DNA of 10,470 bases, taken from contig CAMLEO010000258.1 of assembly GCA_946478975.1 (NCBI GenBank), positions 1-10,470 of the forward strand, written 5' to 3'. Positions 1 through 8,119 of the stretch are shown here, piece after piece. A model generated the notes under the pieces. The model worked only from the letters and a program-made list of their open reading frames with translations. It was not told where the DNA came from and ran no database searches. Position 1 is the first letter of the stretch. Each line of letters opens with the position of its first letter. The DNA is from an uncultured Steroidobacter sp. (GTDB lineage Bacteria > Pseudomonadota > Gammaproteobacteria > Steroidobacterales > Steroidobacteraceae). A program made the position numbers and the translations under genes.

Positions 1-2124
1 GAGTTCGCGTTCAATGACGGCTTGTTCTCCGGCTACGATGTAGATTAACACACCTACGACACAGCCACCTGGAACTATGAAATCGGCGACGACGGCTTCG
101 CCCGCACCGATCCGACGCTGGCTCATCCGCGCTGTGTTTATAACCTGATGAAGCAGCACTACTCGCGCTACACGCCAGAAATGGTCGAGCGCGTGTGCGG
201 CACGCCGAAAGCGAAATTCCAGCAGATCTGCGAAATGATCGGCTCGACTGCCTCGCCTACGCGCGCCATGACAGTGATGTACGCGCTGGGCTGGACGCAG
301 CACACCGTCGGCTCGCAGATGATTCGCTGTGGAGCGATGATGCAGCTGCTGTTAGGAAACATCGGCGTTTCCGGCGGCGGCATGAATGCGCTGCGCGGTC
401 ATTCCAACATCCAGGGCCTGACCGATCTCGGCCTGCTGTCGGATCTGCTGCCCGGTTACCTGACGCTGCCCAAAGAAAAGGAACAGGAATACGAGCAGTA
501 CGTCGCCACCCGCTCGTTCAAACCGCTGCGGCCGAACCAGCTGAGCTACTGGCAGAACTTCTCGAAGTTCTTTGTCAGCCTGCAAAAGGCCTGGTGGGGC
601 GATGCCGCCACGGCTGAGAACAAGTGGGCGTTCGACTACCTGCCGAAGATCGACAAGCTGTACGACATGCTGCAGGTCTTCGACCTGATGGATCAGGGCA
701 AGATCAACGGCTATCTCGCGCAGGGCTTCAATCCGCTCGCTGCCGCGCCCAACAAGGCGAAGATGACGGCGGCGCTGTCGAAGCTGAAATTCCTGGTGAT
801 CATGGACCCGCTGGTCACGGAAACATCCGAGTTCTGGCGCAACTACGGCGCGCACCACGACGTCGACTCCAGCAAGATACAAACCGAAGTCATCCGGCTG
901 CCGACCACGTGTTTCGCCGAGGAAGACGGCGTGCTGGTCAATTCCGGCCGCTGGTTGCAATGGCATTGGAAAGGTGCCGAGCCGCCCGGCGAAGCGCGCT
1001 CGGATATCGACATCATGTCCGGGATATTCACGCGGCTGCGCGCGTTGTATCAAACCGAAGGCGGCGCATTCCCGGATCCGATCCTGAAGTTGTCGTGGCC
1101 GTATGCGAATCCGAAGGCGCCGACGCCCGAGGAGCTCGCGAAGGAATATTCCGGCAAGGCGCTCGCCGATGTCGCGGATCCGAAAGATGCCACCAAGGTG
1201 CTTCGCAAGAGCGGCGAGCAACTCGCCGCCTTCAGCGAACTGCGTGATGACGGCAGCACTGCAAGCGGCTGCTGGATCTTCTGCGGCTCGTGGGGGCCGA
1301 CCGGCAACCTGATGGCGCGCCGAGACAACTCGGATCCCACCGGCATCGGCCAGACATTGAACTGGGGTTGGTCGTGGCCCGCGAACCGACGCATTCTATA
1401 TAACCGCGCCTCGTGCGATCCGAGCGGCAAGCCGTTCAATCCGCAACGCACGCTGGTCAAATGGAATGGCAAACAATGGGTCGGCGCGGACACGCCGGAC
1501 TTCAAACTGGATGAGGATCCCGCCGGCGGCATGGGGCCGTTCATCATGAATGCCGAAGGCGTCGCACGTTTCTTCGGGCGCGCCTACATGGCGGAAGGTC
1601 CGTTCCCCGAGCATTACGAGCCGTTCGAATCGCCGCTGGGCTACAACCCGCTCAGTCGCAACGAGCCGCGGGCGGTGAGCAACCCAGCAGCGCGCATCTT
1701 CAAAGCAGACCGCGAAGCGCTCGGCACCGCCAAGGACTTCCCGCACGTGGCGACGACGTATCGGTTGACGGAACATTTCCATTACTGGACCAAGCACGTT
1801 CGTTTGAATGCGATCACGCAGCCCGAGCAGTTCGTCGAGATCGGCGAAGCACTGGCGAAGGATTTGGGCGTCGCAGCCGGCGATCGCGTCCGCGTCAGCT
1901 CGAACCGCGGTCACATCGAAGCGGTCGCAGTTGTGACCAAACGAATCCGTGCGCTGAACATCGATGGCAAGACCGTGCACACCGTCGGCATTCCCATTCA
2001 CTGGGGATTCACCGGCCTCGCCAAGCCCGGCTATATCGCGAACACGCTGACGCCGTTCGTCGGCGACGGCAACTCGCAGACGCCGGAATTCAAGGCGTTC
2101 CTGGTGAAGGTCGAGAAGGTCTAG
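1..2124 (+). CDS. fdnG: Formate dehydrogenase-N/O, alpha (catalytic) subunit, C-terminal part; 5' end outside window, interrupted by an in-frame TAA
   Basis: This is the molybdenum (bis-MGD) subunit that oxidises formate to CO2 and passes electrons to the iron-sulfur beta subunit, on the periplasmic face in known family members. The frame is coding from base 1 and aligns by eye with E. coli FdoG/FdnG from about residue 310 to the end (about 1016 residues in E. coli). Recognisable blocks include GLFSGYD near base 20, RYTPEMVERVCGTPK, ALGWTQHTVG, NALRGHSNIQGLTDLGLL, DPLVTETSEFW, CFAEEDG, NSGRWLQWHWKG and MAEGPFPEHYEP. The C-terminal molybdopterin-dinucleotide-binding domain runs from about 1750 to 2110 and includes RLTEHFHYWTKH and GIPIHWGF. 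The Sec/UGA site and twin-arginine signal would lie upstream. A TAA at 46-48 breaks the frame. The first ATG after it is at 148, without a visible ribosome binding site, so the downstream stretch is not a natural stand-alone gene. The stop at 2122-2124 overlaps the Shine-Dalgarno sequence of the beta gene. Family assignment is very secure; whether the gene is intact is not. Confidence 0.93.
46..48 (+). other. In-frame TAA stop inside the fdnG reading frame
   Basis: Frame 1 reads E-F-A-F-N-D-G-L-F-S-G-Y-D-V-D-stop-H-T-Y-D-T-A-T-W-N-Y. E. coli FdoG has the equivalent motif GYNAEKRSYD, so the stop sits where a lysine is expected and the next residue is His instead of Arg. TAA cannot be decoded as selenocysteine. 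The sequence supports either a point nonsense change (AAA to TAA) or a local base-call or assembly error. Homology resumes at once in the same frame, so this is not a frameshift. Confidence 0.85.
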
Positions 2125-2127
2125 GAG
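2123..2127 (+). promoter_or_regulatory. Ribosome binding site of fdnH
   Basis: AGGAG lies 6 nt before the ATG at 2134 and overlaps the fdnG stop codon (2122-2124). This fixes the beta-subunit start and implies that ribosomes finishing fdnG are well placed to start fdnH. Confidence 0.8.
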
Positions 2128-2133
2128 AGAGCC

Positions 2134-3060
2134 ATGTCGTTGCAATCACTCGACGTTGTACGGCGCTCCGCGACCACCACCCAGCCACCGAACGTGCGGC
2201 AGCCATCGTCGGGCGGCCAGGTCGCAAAGCTCATCGACACGACCAAATGCATCGGCTGCAAGGCGTGCCAGGTTGCGTGCATGGAATGGAACGACCTGCG
2301 CGATGAAGTCGGGACCAACGTCGGCGCGTATCAGAATCCGCACGATCTCACCGACCAATCGTGGACGCTGATGCGCTTCACCGAATATGAGAATCCCGCC
2401 AAAGGCGGCGATCTGGAATGGCTGATTCGCAAGGACGGCTGCATGCATTGCGCCGATCCCGGCTGTCTCAAAGCCTGCCCTGCTCCGGGCGCCATCGTGC
2501 AGTACGCGAATGGCATCGTCGATTTCCAGGAAGAAAACTGCATCGGCTGCGGCTATTGCATCGCCGGCTGCCCGTTCAACGTCCCGCGCATCTCCAAGCG
2601 AGACAGCAAAGCATACAAATGCACGTTGTGCTCGGATCGCGTGTCGGTGGGGCTCGAACCGGCCTGCATCAAGTCGTGCCCGACGGGCGCATTGGTGTGG
2701 GGAACGAAAGAGGACATGCAGCAGCACGCCGCCGAACGTATCGAAGATTTGAAATCGCGCGGCTTCGACAACGCCGGGCTGTACGATCCGGCAGGCGTTG
2801 GCGGCACACATGTGATGTATGTGCTTCATCACGCCGACCAGCCGGACTTGTACAGCGGCTTGCCGGTCGATCCGCAGATCAGCCCGATGGTGGGATTGTG
2901 GAAAGGCGTGACCAAGCCGCTCGCGCTCGCTGGCATCGCGCTGACGGCGCTGGCGGGGTTCTTCCATTTCATCCGTGTCGGCCGCAACGAAACTCACGAC
3001 GAAGATGAGCTGGCCGCGGCCCAGGAGATCGCCAAGAAGGGCGAGGAGCGTGCGCCATGA
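2134..3060 (+). CDS. fdnH: Formate dehydrogenase-N/O, beta (iron-sulfur) subunit
   Basis: This 308-residue electron-transfer subunit carries electrons from the alpha subunit to the membrane cytochrome b. All sixteen cysteines expected for four [4Fe-4S] clusters are present: C39/C42/C45/C49 ([11 protein letters not shown]), C103/C106/C111/C115 ([13 protein letters not shown]), C136/C139/C142/C146 ([11 protein letters not shown]) and C163/C166/C178/C182 (CTLC and ACIKSC). A single hydrophobic helix at about residues 262-283 (core [15 protein letters not shown]) matches the C-terminal membrane anchor of E. coli FdnH/FdoH, and a charged tail follows. Length is close to the E. coli proteins (about 294-300 residues). 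The ATG at 2134 has a strong ribosome binding site. The stop overlaps the gamma-subunit start (ATGA at 3057-3060), which indicates translational coupling. The symbol fdoH or fdxH would serve equally; sequence alone does not separate the N and O isoenzymes. Confidence 0.96.
   Translation: MSLQSLDVVRRSATTTQPPNVRQPSSGGQVAKLIDTTKCIGCKACQVACMEWNDLRDEVGTNVGAYQNPHDLTDQSWTLMRFTEYENPAKGGDLEWLIRKDGCMHCADPGCLKACPAPGAIVQYANGIVDFQEENCIGCGYCIAGCPFNVPRISKRDSKAYKCTLCSDRVSVGLEPACIKSCPTGALVWGTKEDMQQHAAERIEDLKSRGFDNAGLYDPAGVGGTHVMYVLHHADQPDLYSGLPVDPQISPMVGLWKGVTKPLALAGIALTALAGFFHFIRVGRNETHDEDELAAAQEIAKKGEERAP
3043..3048 (+). promoter_or_regulatory. Ribosome binding site of fdnI
   Basis: GAGGAG sits 8 nt upstream of the ATG at 3057, inside the last codons of fdnH. 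It supports the start that gives the 4-bp ATGA overlap. Confidence 0.7.
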
Positions 3061-3722
3061 ACGACACCACCAGCGACCCGCGCCTGCACATCATCGAGCG
3101 CTACACCGCGAACGAGCGCACGAATCATTGGATCGTCGCGATCACGTTCGTGCTGACCGCGCTGTCGGGATTGTCGATGTTTCATCCCGCGCTGTTCTGG
3201 TTGAGCTCACTGTTCGGCGGCGGCACCTGGACTCGCATCCTGCACCCGTTCCTGGGATTGGTGATGGTCTTCGCATTCGCGGTGCTCGCCGCGACGATGT
3301 GGCGGTTCAACAAAATGCAGCCGCGCGATTGGCAATGGCTGCGCCAGTCGCGGGACGTGGTGAACAATCGCGAAGAGCGCCTCCCAGATGTCGGCCGTTA
3401 CAATGCCGGCCAGAAGCTGATGTTTGCTGTGCTCGTGGTCTGCGCCGTCGTCATGCTGCTGACGGGCATCGTCATCTGGCGCGAGTTCTTTTCGGTGTAT
3501 TTCTCGACTGGCGTCGTTCGCTTCGGCGCCCTCTTGCATGCGCTGTTCGCGTTCCTGTTGATCTGCGCCATCATCATCCACATCTACGCCGCGTTCTGGG
3601 TGAGAGGATCGGTTCGTGCCATGACTCGCGGCACCGTCACGCCCGGCTGGGCTTGGAAACATCATCGCACCTGGTTCCGGGACAAAATCCATGCAACGCA
3701 TCCTCGAACCCGGCCAGATTGA
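3057..3722 (+). CDS. fdnI: Formate dehydrogenase-N/O, gamma subunit (cytochrome b556)
   Basis: This 221-residue integral membrane cytochrome anchors the complex and passes electrons to the quinone pool. Four hydrophobic segments are visible, at about residues 25-48, 64-82, 120-141 and 157-181. The four haem-ligand histidines of E. coli FdnI (H18, H57, H155, H169) correspond to H24 (ERTNHW), H63 (RILHPFLG), H161 and H175 here, each offset by exactly 6 residues, so both haem b sites appear intact. The C-terminal region with [22 protein letters not shown] matches the family's cytoplasmic tail. The start overlaps the fdnH stop (ATGA). The 3' end overlaps the fdhE start by 32 bp in another frame. 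Length matches E. coli FdnI (217 residues). Confidence 0.95.
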   Translation: MNDTTSDPRLHIIERYTANERTNHWIVAITFVLTALSGLSMFHPALFWLSSLFGGGTWTRILHPFLGLVMVFAFAVLAATMWRFNKMQPRDWQWLRQSRDVVNNREERLPDVGRYNAGQKLMFAVLVVCAVVMLLTGIVIWREFFSVYFSTGVVRFGALLHALFAFLLICAIIIHIYAAFWVRGSVRAMTRGTVTPGWAWKHHRTWFRDKIHATHPRTRPD

Positions 3723-4623
3723 GTCGTTCGCGCAAGGGGGCATTCCCCGGCTGCGACTGCCCGAGAGGGAGCGCGTTTTCTCGGCACGCGCCGCCCGCCT
3801 TCGACAACAGAGCGAGCCCGACGCGATCGGCCACGCGATTGGCGATTACCTGCGATTGATGGCGCATATTGCCGATGCTCAGCAAGCGGCACTAACAAAC
3901 ATCGACGCGAAGCTACCCTCGGCCGAGCAGATCGCCAGTGCTCGCGAGTTCCGCATGCCAGTCATCGCCGCAAACGGATGGCCGCGCGAAGAGCTTTGGC
4001 GCCAGGCATTGATGTCACTTTGCGATTCCGTCGCCGCTCGTCCAGACACTGTCGACGCAGCGCGTGCCGTATGCGATCGATTACGCACGCTCGAACCGGA
4101 ACAACTGGAGTTGCAGGCTGACGCGTTGTTGGCGGCGGAGACGGACGCCGTCGACTTTGCCTCGGCGCCTTTCATCATGGCCGCGTTGCAAGTGTATTGG
4201 CTCGACCTCGCCAGTCGCCTGCCCATCGATGATGTGCACGAGCTCGATGTGCCCGGCGTGTGCCCGATCTGCGGCACGCTCCCCGTCGCAAGCATCGTGC
4301 GCGCCGATCCGAAATCGCAAGGATTCCGGTATCTCCACTGCGCACTGTGCGCCACCGAATGGCACATGGTCCGCGTGAAATGCAGCCACTGCTACACGAC
4401 GCAGGGCATCACCTATCAATCCATCGAAGACGGGCCGCCCGGCATTCGCGCCGAGTGCTGCGACACCTGCCATACCTACCGCAAGATTCTGTATCAAGAA
4501 CAAGACGGCAATATCGAGCCGGTGGCCGACGACCTCGCCAGCCTGCCGCTCGATCTGCTGCTGAGCGAAGCCGGCTATCGCCGTGCCAGCGCCAATCCGT
4601 TTCTGTTGAGCGCCGCGACGTGA
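3691..4623 (+). CDS. fdhE: FdhE, formate dehydrogenase accessory protein
   Basis: FdhE is a cytoplasmic rubredoxin-like iron protein needed to obtain active respiratory formate dehydrogenase; it acts on the enzyme's catalytic subunit rather than being part of the complex. The product has 310 residues (E. coli 309). The cysteine pairs are C191/C194 (CPICGTLP), C217/C220 ([16 protein letters not shown]), C231/C234 (CSHC) and C257/C260 (CDTC), with an extra C256. The helical N-terminal half contains [15 protein letters not shown], and the end contains [19 protein letters not shown] and NPFLL, all family hallmarks. The ATG at 3691 lies 32 bp inside fdnI; its upstream ribosome binding site is weak (GGGAC), so expression probably depends on fdnI translation. 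No internal damage is seen. Confidence 0.95.
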   Translation: MQRILEPGQIESFAQGGIPRLRLPERERVFSARAARLRQQSEPDAIGHAIGDYLRLMAHIADAQQAALTNIDAKLPSAEQIASAREFRMPVIAANGWPREELWRQALMSLCDSVAARPDTVDAARAVCDRLRTLEPEQLELQADALLAAETDAVDFASAPFIMAALQVYWLDLASRLPIDDVHELDVPGVCPICGTLPVASIVRADPKSQGFRYLHCALCATEWHMVRVKCSHCYTTQGITYQSIEDGPPGIRAECCDTCHTYRKILYQEQDGNIEPVADDLASLPLDLLLSEAGYRRASANPFLLSAAT

Positions 4624-4681
4624 TTGCCTTGAGGGGCCGCGGGCGCTCAGAATCCACCCGTTGGTTGCAACGGGACGCGCT

Positions 4682-6109
4682 GTGGCAGCACCACTCGCTG
4701 AGATGTCGCGTGCGAGCGCGGCAGACATACCTTCCCTCGATCGCCTGCTGAATCGGCCGGCGCTGGCAGCGCTGTTGGCGCGACACGGGCGCACGCAAGT
4801 CACGACGATCCTGCGCACACATTTACAAGACCTGCGCACTCGGGCCGTGGCAGGGAGTTTGGAGCCGATCGCGTTGAGCGACGAGGCCATCGCGGCGAGC
4901 GTCGAAACGAAGTTGGCCGATATTTCACAGCCGCACCTGCGCCCGGTATTCAACCTGACCGGGACCGTGCTCCACACGAATCTCGGTCGTGCCTTGTTAC
5001 CCGACGCTGCCGTGAGAGCCATTGCACAGGCGCTGACCGCTCCGGTGAATCTGGAGTTCGATCTCGAATCGGGCAAGCGCGGCGACCGCGACGATGTGGT
5101 CGAAGAAATATTGCGCGAGCTGACGGGAGCTGAAGCAGCCACTGTCGTAAATAACAATGCCGCCGCGGTGCTGTTGTTGCTGAGCGCCCTCGCCGGCCGA
5201 CGTGAAGTCGTGATTTCACGCGGTGAGCTGATCGAAATCGGCGGCGCGTTCCGGATGCCCGACATCATGCGCCAGGCCGGCGCCAAACTCATCGAGGTGG
5301 GCACGACCAATCGAACGCACCTAGCCGACTATGCACAAGCCATCGGTCCGCGCACGGCGTTGCTCATGAAAGTGCACACGAGCAACTACGCCATCACCGG
5401 CTTTACGGCGAATGTTTCTACCGAGGATCTTTCCGCTCTCGCTCGCGAACATTCGATTCCAGTCGTGGTGGATCTCGGCAGTGGATCGCTGGTCGACCTC
5501 ACACAGTGGCAGCTGCCCAAAGAACCTACGGTTCGCGAGACGATCGCGGCGGGCGCCGATCTCGTCACCTTTAGCGGCGACAAATTACTCGGTGGCCCAC
5601 AGGCTGGCATCCTCGCCGGCCGTGCGGATCTGATCGCGACGCTCAAGAAACATCCGCTCAAGCGCGCCCTGCGAGTCGGCAAGCTGACGATCGCCGCGCT
5701 CGAAACAGTCTTATCGTTGTACCGGTCGCCCGAGTTCTTGACGGAACGCCTGACGACGTTGCGCCTGCTCACTCGACGCGCCGAAGCCATGCAGGCGCAA
5801 GCGATGCGCTTGCAGCCGATCGTTCAACGCGCCGTAGGCGAAGCCTATGAAGTCGCGGCGGCAGCGATGTCCAGCCAGATCGGCAGCGGCGCGCTGCCCG
5901 TCGATCAACTGCCAAGTTACGGGCTCGCGACCCGAGCAATCAAAGGCAAGCACGGCAGCCTGGACCGGTTGGAAGCAGCGTTGCGCGCGCTGCCTCGGCC
6001 CGTCATCGGGCGCATTGCCGACAAAACATTGTGGCTCGACCTGCGCTGTCTCGAACCATCCGATGAGGCTCCGTTCGTCGATCAGCTGCAGGCGTTGAGA
6101 CCGTCATGA
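4682..6109 (+). CDS. selA: L-seryl-tRNA(Sec) selenium transferase SelA
   Basis: SelA is the pyridoxal-phosphate enzyme that converts Ser-tRNA-Sec to Sec-tRNA-Sec using selenophosphate from SelD. In E. coli it is a homodecamer. Family blocks seen are PSLDRLL at the N-terminus, [93 protein letters not shown] with the PLP lysine codon at 5582-5584, LPVDQLPS and [19 protein letters not shown]. The start is uncertain. GTG at 4682 has a GGGA 6 nt upstream (475 residues). ATG at 4703 has no clear ribosome binding site but gives 468 residues and puts the PLP lysine at position 294, against K295 in E. coli. TTG at 4661 is least likely. The stop overlaps the selB start (ATGA). Confidence 0.95.
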   Translation: MAAPLAEMSRASAADIPSLDRLLNRPALAALLARHGRTQVTTILRTHLQDLRTRAVAGSLEPIALSDEAIAASVETKLADISQPHLRPVFNLTGTVLHTNLGRALLPDAAVRAIAQALTAPVNLEFDLESGKRGDRDDVVEEILRELTGAEAATVVNNNAAAVLLLLSALAGRREVVISRGELIEIGGAFRMPDIMRQAGAKLIEVGTTNRTHLADYAQAIGPRTALLMKVHTSNYAITGFTANVSTEDLSALAREHSIPVVVDLGSGSLVDLTQWQLPKEPTVRETIAAGADLVTFSGDKLLGGPQAGILAGRADLIATLKKHPLKRALRVGKLTIAALETVLSLYRSPEFLTERLTTLRLLTRRAEAMQAQAMRLQPIVQRAVGEAYEVAAAAMSSQIGSGALPVDQLPSYGLATRAIKGKHGSLDRLEAALRALPRPVIGRIADKTLWLDLRCLEPSDEAPFVDQLQALRPS

Positions 6110-8076
6110 TCGTCGGCACCGCCGGGCACATCGACCATGGCAAGACGACGCTGGTGCGCGCATTGACCGGCGTCGACACGGATCGGCTGAAAGAAGAAAA
6201 AGAACGCGGCATCTCGATCGAACTCGGTTACGCCTACACGCAATTGACCAACGGCGAAGCGCTGGGTTTCGTCGATGTGCCCGGCCACGAGCGGCTGGTT
6301 CACACGATGGTGGCCGGTGCATGCGGTATCGACTTCGCGCTGCTGGTCGTCGCCGCTGATGACGGCGTGATGCCGCAGACTCGCGAGCACCTCGCGATCC
6401 TGGAACTGCTCGGCATCTCACGAAGCGCCGTCGCGCTCACGAAGATTGACCGCGTGGATCGCGAGCGCCTCGGCGAGGTCGAGCGGGAAATCAAACAACT
6501 GCTGGCACCCACTCCATTGCGAGACGCACCGTTATTCTTGATCAACGCCACGATGGCTAACGATCCGGGCACAGCCGCACTTCGCCAGCATCTGCACGAG
6601 ACCGCCGTGCAAACGTCAAAGCGTCACGACGACGGTCTTTTCCGATTGGCCGTGGATCGCGTCTTCACGCTCCCAGGTCACGGCACCATCGTCGCCGGCA
6701 CAGTGTTCTCCGGACGAATTCACGTCGGCGACACCGTGCTGGCAATGCCTCGCAATCTTTTCGTGCGGGTACGCAGTATCCATGCACAGAACCGCGCCAA
6801 CGAACTCGGCTGCGCCGGGCAACGCTGCGCCCTCAATCTCGCCGGCGTAGAGAAATGCGCGATCTCGCGCGGTGACTGGCTCGGCGATCCGCGAGCATTG
6901 GTTTCGACTCGGCGCGTAGATGTGCGATTGTCTTTGTTAGAACGCAGCGGCCTGCGACTTGCCACGTGGTCGCCGGTTCACGTGCATATCGGCACGGCGC
7001 ATTGCCCGGCTCACCTGGTGTTGCTCGAGTCGGAGCATCTTGCGGCCGGGGAATCGGCCCGCGTGCAGCTCGTGTTCGACACAGCGACGTGTGCGCTTCC
7101 CGGCGATCGTTTCATCGTTCGCGACGCGCAGGCTGCACATACGATTGGCGGCGGCGTGGTCCTGGATTCGTCGGCTCCCTCGCGCAGGCGGCGCTCGCAA
7201 GAGCGGCTGCGTTATCTCGACGCCCTTGAACGCATGCTTGCGGGCGAAGGACTGCATCCGCTGTTGGCTCATGCGCCGCATGGCGTGAGCATGACGGACA
7301 TCGAACGTCTCACCGGTCGTGCCGCCACGCACGTTACTATTCCGCCCAACACCGTTGTGAGAGGCACGAGCCACGAACAGTTCGCGATTCGCACCTCAAC
7401 GTGGAATTCGCTGCGTGAACAAACATTGAGCGCGCTCCGGGAGTTTCATGCCGAATTTACCGATGACCCCGGCCCGGATTCCGGTCGGCTGCGGCGCATG
7501 GCGCTGCCCGAACTGCCCGAGCCGCTGTGGCAAGCACTGGTGGACGAGCTCACCCAGGAACGTTTGCTGGTTCGCAATGGCCCGTGGCTGCAGCTGCCCG
7601 GCCACGTGAGCACACTTTCCGAAACCGATCAGGATCTCGCACAGCAGTTGCAATCACTCATCCAGCGCGGTCATCCTGAGCCGCCTTGGGTGCGGGAGCT
7701 GGCAGCAGCGGTTCAGCAGCCCGAGGAGCGCGTGCGACAGGTGCTGCGGAAGCAAGTTGCACGAGGCGCCGTCTGCCAGATCGTGCATGATTTGTTTTAC
7801 GACAGCGATCGGGTCGGCACGCTCGCGGATATCATCGCCGCGCTGGCGCGAGAACACGGCGGCGTGAACGCAGCTCGTTATCGCGATGCCATCGGGCTCG
7901 GTCGTAAGCGGACGATTCAGATCCTGGAATATTTCGACCGCGTCGGTTACACCCGGCGCGTTCACGATACGCATGTGTTACGCAAGCACAGCGGCTGGAT
8001 GACAGGGAAGGTACACGCACCCGGCGGTGCGGCTGGGCTTCAAACCCAGCAGGGGGCGTCAGACGCTTCCGGGTAG
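6106..8076 (+). CDS. selB: Selenocysteine-specific elongation factor SelB, 3' end overlapping selC
   Basis: SelB is the GTPase that replaces EF-Tu for selenocysteine: it binds Sec-tRNA-Sec and, through C-terminal winged-helix domains, the SECIS hairpin of selenoprotein mRNAs. The G domain is complete: G1 GHIDHGKTT (residues 7-15), switch I region [15 protein letters not shown] (30-44), G3 DVPGH (57-61) and G4 TKID (112-115). EF-Tu-like beta-barrel domains follow ([32 protein letters not shown]). The winged helices end with [23 protein letters not shown]. At 656 residues it exceeds E. coli SelB (614). The family fold appears to end near residue 627; the remainder includes 23 residues (634-656) whose codons are the tRNA-Sec gene, and the TAG at 8074-8076 lies in the tRNA T stem. 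The native C-terminus is therefore doubtful. The start forms an ATGA overlap with selA; its ribosome binding site is weak. Confidence 0.95.
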   Translation: MIVGTAGHIDHGKTTLVRALTGVDTDRLKEEKERGISIELGYAYTQLTNGEALGFVDVPGHERLVHTMVAGACGIDFALLVVAADDGVMPQTREHLAILELLGISRSAVALTKIDRVDRERLGEVEREIKQLLAPTPLRDAPLFLINATMANDPGTAALRQHLHETAVQTSKRHDDGLFRLAVDRVFTLPGHGTIVAGTVFSGRIHVGDTVLAMPRNLFVRVRSIHAQNRANELGCAGQRCALNLAGVEKCAISRGDWLGDPRALVSTRRVDVRLSLLERSGLRLATWSPVHVHIGTAHCPAHLVLLESEHLAAGESARVQLVFDTATCALPGDRFIVRDAQAAHTIGGGVVLDSSAPSRRRRSQERLRYLDALERMLAGEGLHPLLAHAPHGVSMTDIERLTGRAATHVTIPPNTVVRGTSHEQFAIRTSTWNSLREQTLSALREFHAEFTDDPGPDSGRLRRMALPELPEPLWQALVDELTQERLLVRNGPWLQLPGHVSTLSETDQDLAQQLQSLIQRGHPEPPWVRELAAAVQQPEERVRQVLRKQVARGAVCQIVHDLFYDSDRVGTLADIIAALAREHGGVNAARYRDAIGLGRKRTIQILEYFDRVGYTRRVHDTHVLRKHSGWMTGKVHAPGGAAGLQTQQGASDASG

Positions 8077-8101
8077 GTTCGACTCCTGCTGCCTTCCGCC
8101 A
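8006..8101 (+). tRNA. selC: Selenocysteine tRNA (anticodon UCA)
   Basis: This 96-nt gene folds into the bacterial tRNA-Sec form. The acceptor stem has 8 bp (8006-8013 with 8090-8097, one U-G pair). The D stem has 6 bp with a 4-nt loop (8016-8021 with 8026-8031, loop CGGC). The anticodon stem is 8033-8037 with 8045-8049, with an extra flanking G8032-C8050 pair and anticodon TCA at 8040-8042. The long variable arm has 8 bp (8052-8059 with 8063-8070, two G-U pairs). The T stem is 8073-8077 with 8085-8089, with loop TTCGACT. The discriminator is G8098 and the CCA is encoded at 8099-8101. The 8+5 acceptor/T arrangement and 6-bp D stem separate it from tRNA-Ser. Its first 71 nt overlap the selB frame on the same strand, and selD begins 18 nt downstream, so it is probably transcribed within the operon; I see no separate promoter. 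Confidence 0.96.
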
Positions 8102-8105
8102 CTTT

Positions 8106-8113
8106 GAGAGGGA
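8106..8113 (+). promoter_or_regulatory. Ribosome binding site of selD
   Basis: GAGAGGGA lies 6 nt upstream of the ATG at 8120 and only 4 nt after the encoded CCA end of tRNA-Sec. It decides the selD start. If the tRNA 3' end is cut at 8101/8102, selD mRNA would have an 18-nt leader that still keeps this site. Confidence 0.75.
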
Positions 8114-8119
8114 CCATCG

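Noticed and set aside
4081..5310. Long open frame on the minus strand (409 codons), and similar antisense frames at 352-1221, 1396-2145, 2146-2997 and 7832-8599
   Set aside because: All lie opposite well-identified genes in GC-rich DNA, show low-complexity Arg/Ala/Ser-rich translations and have no recognisable domain. They are shadow frames.
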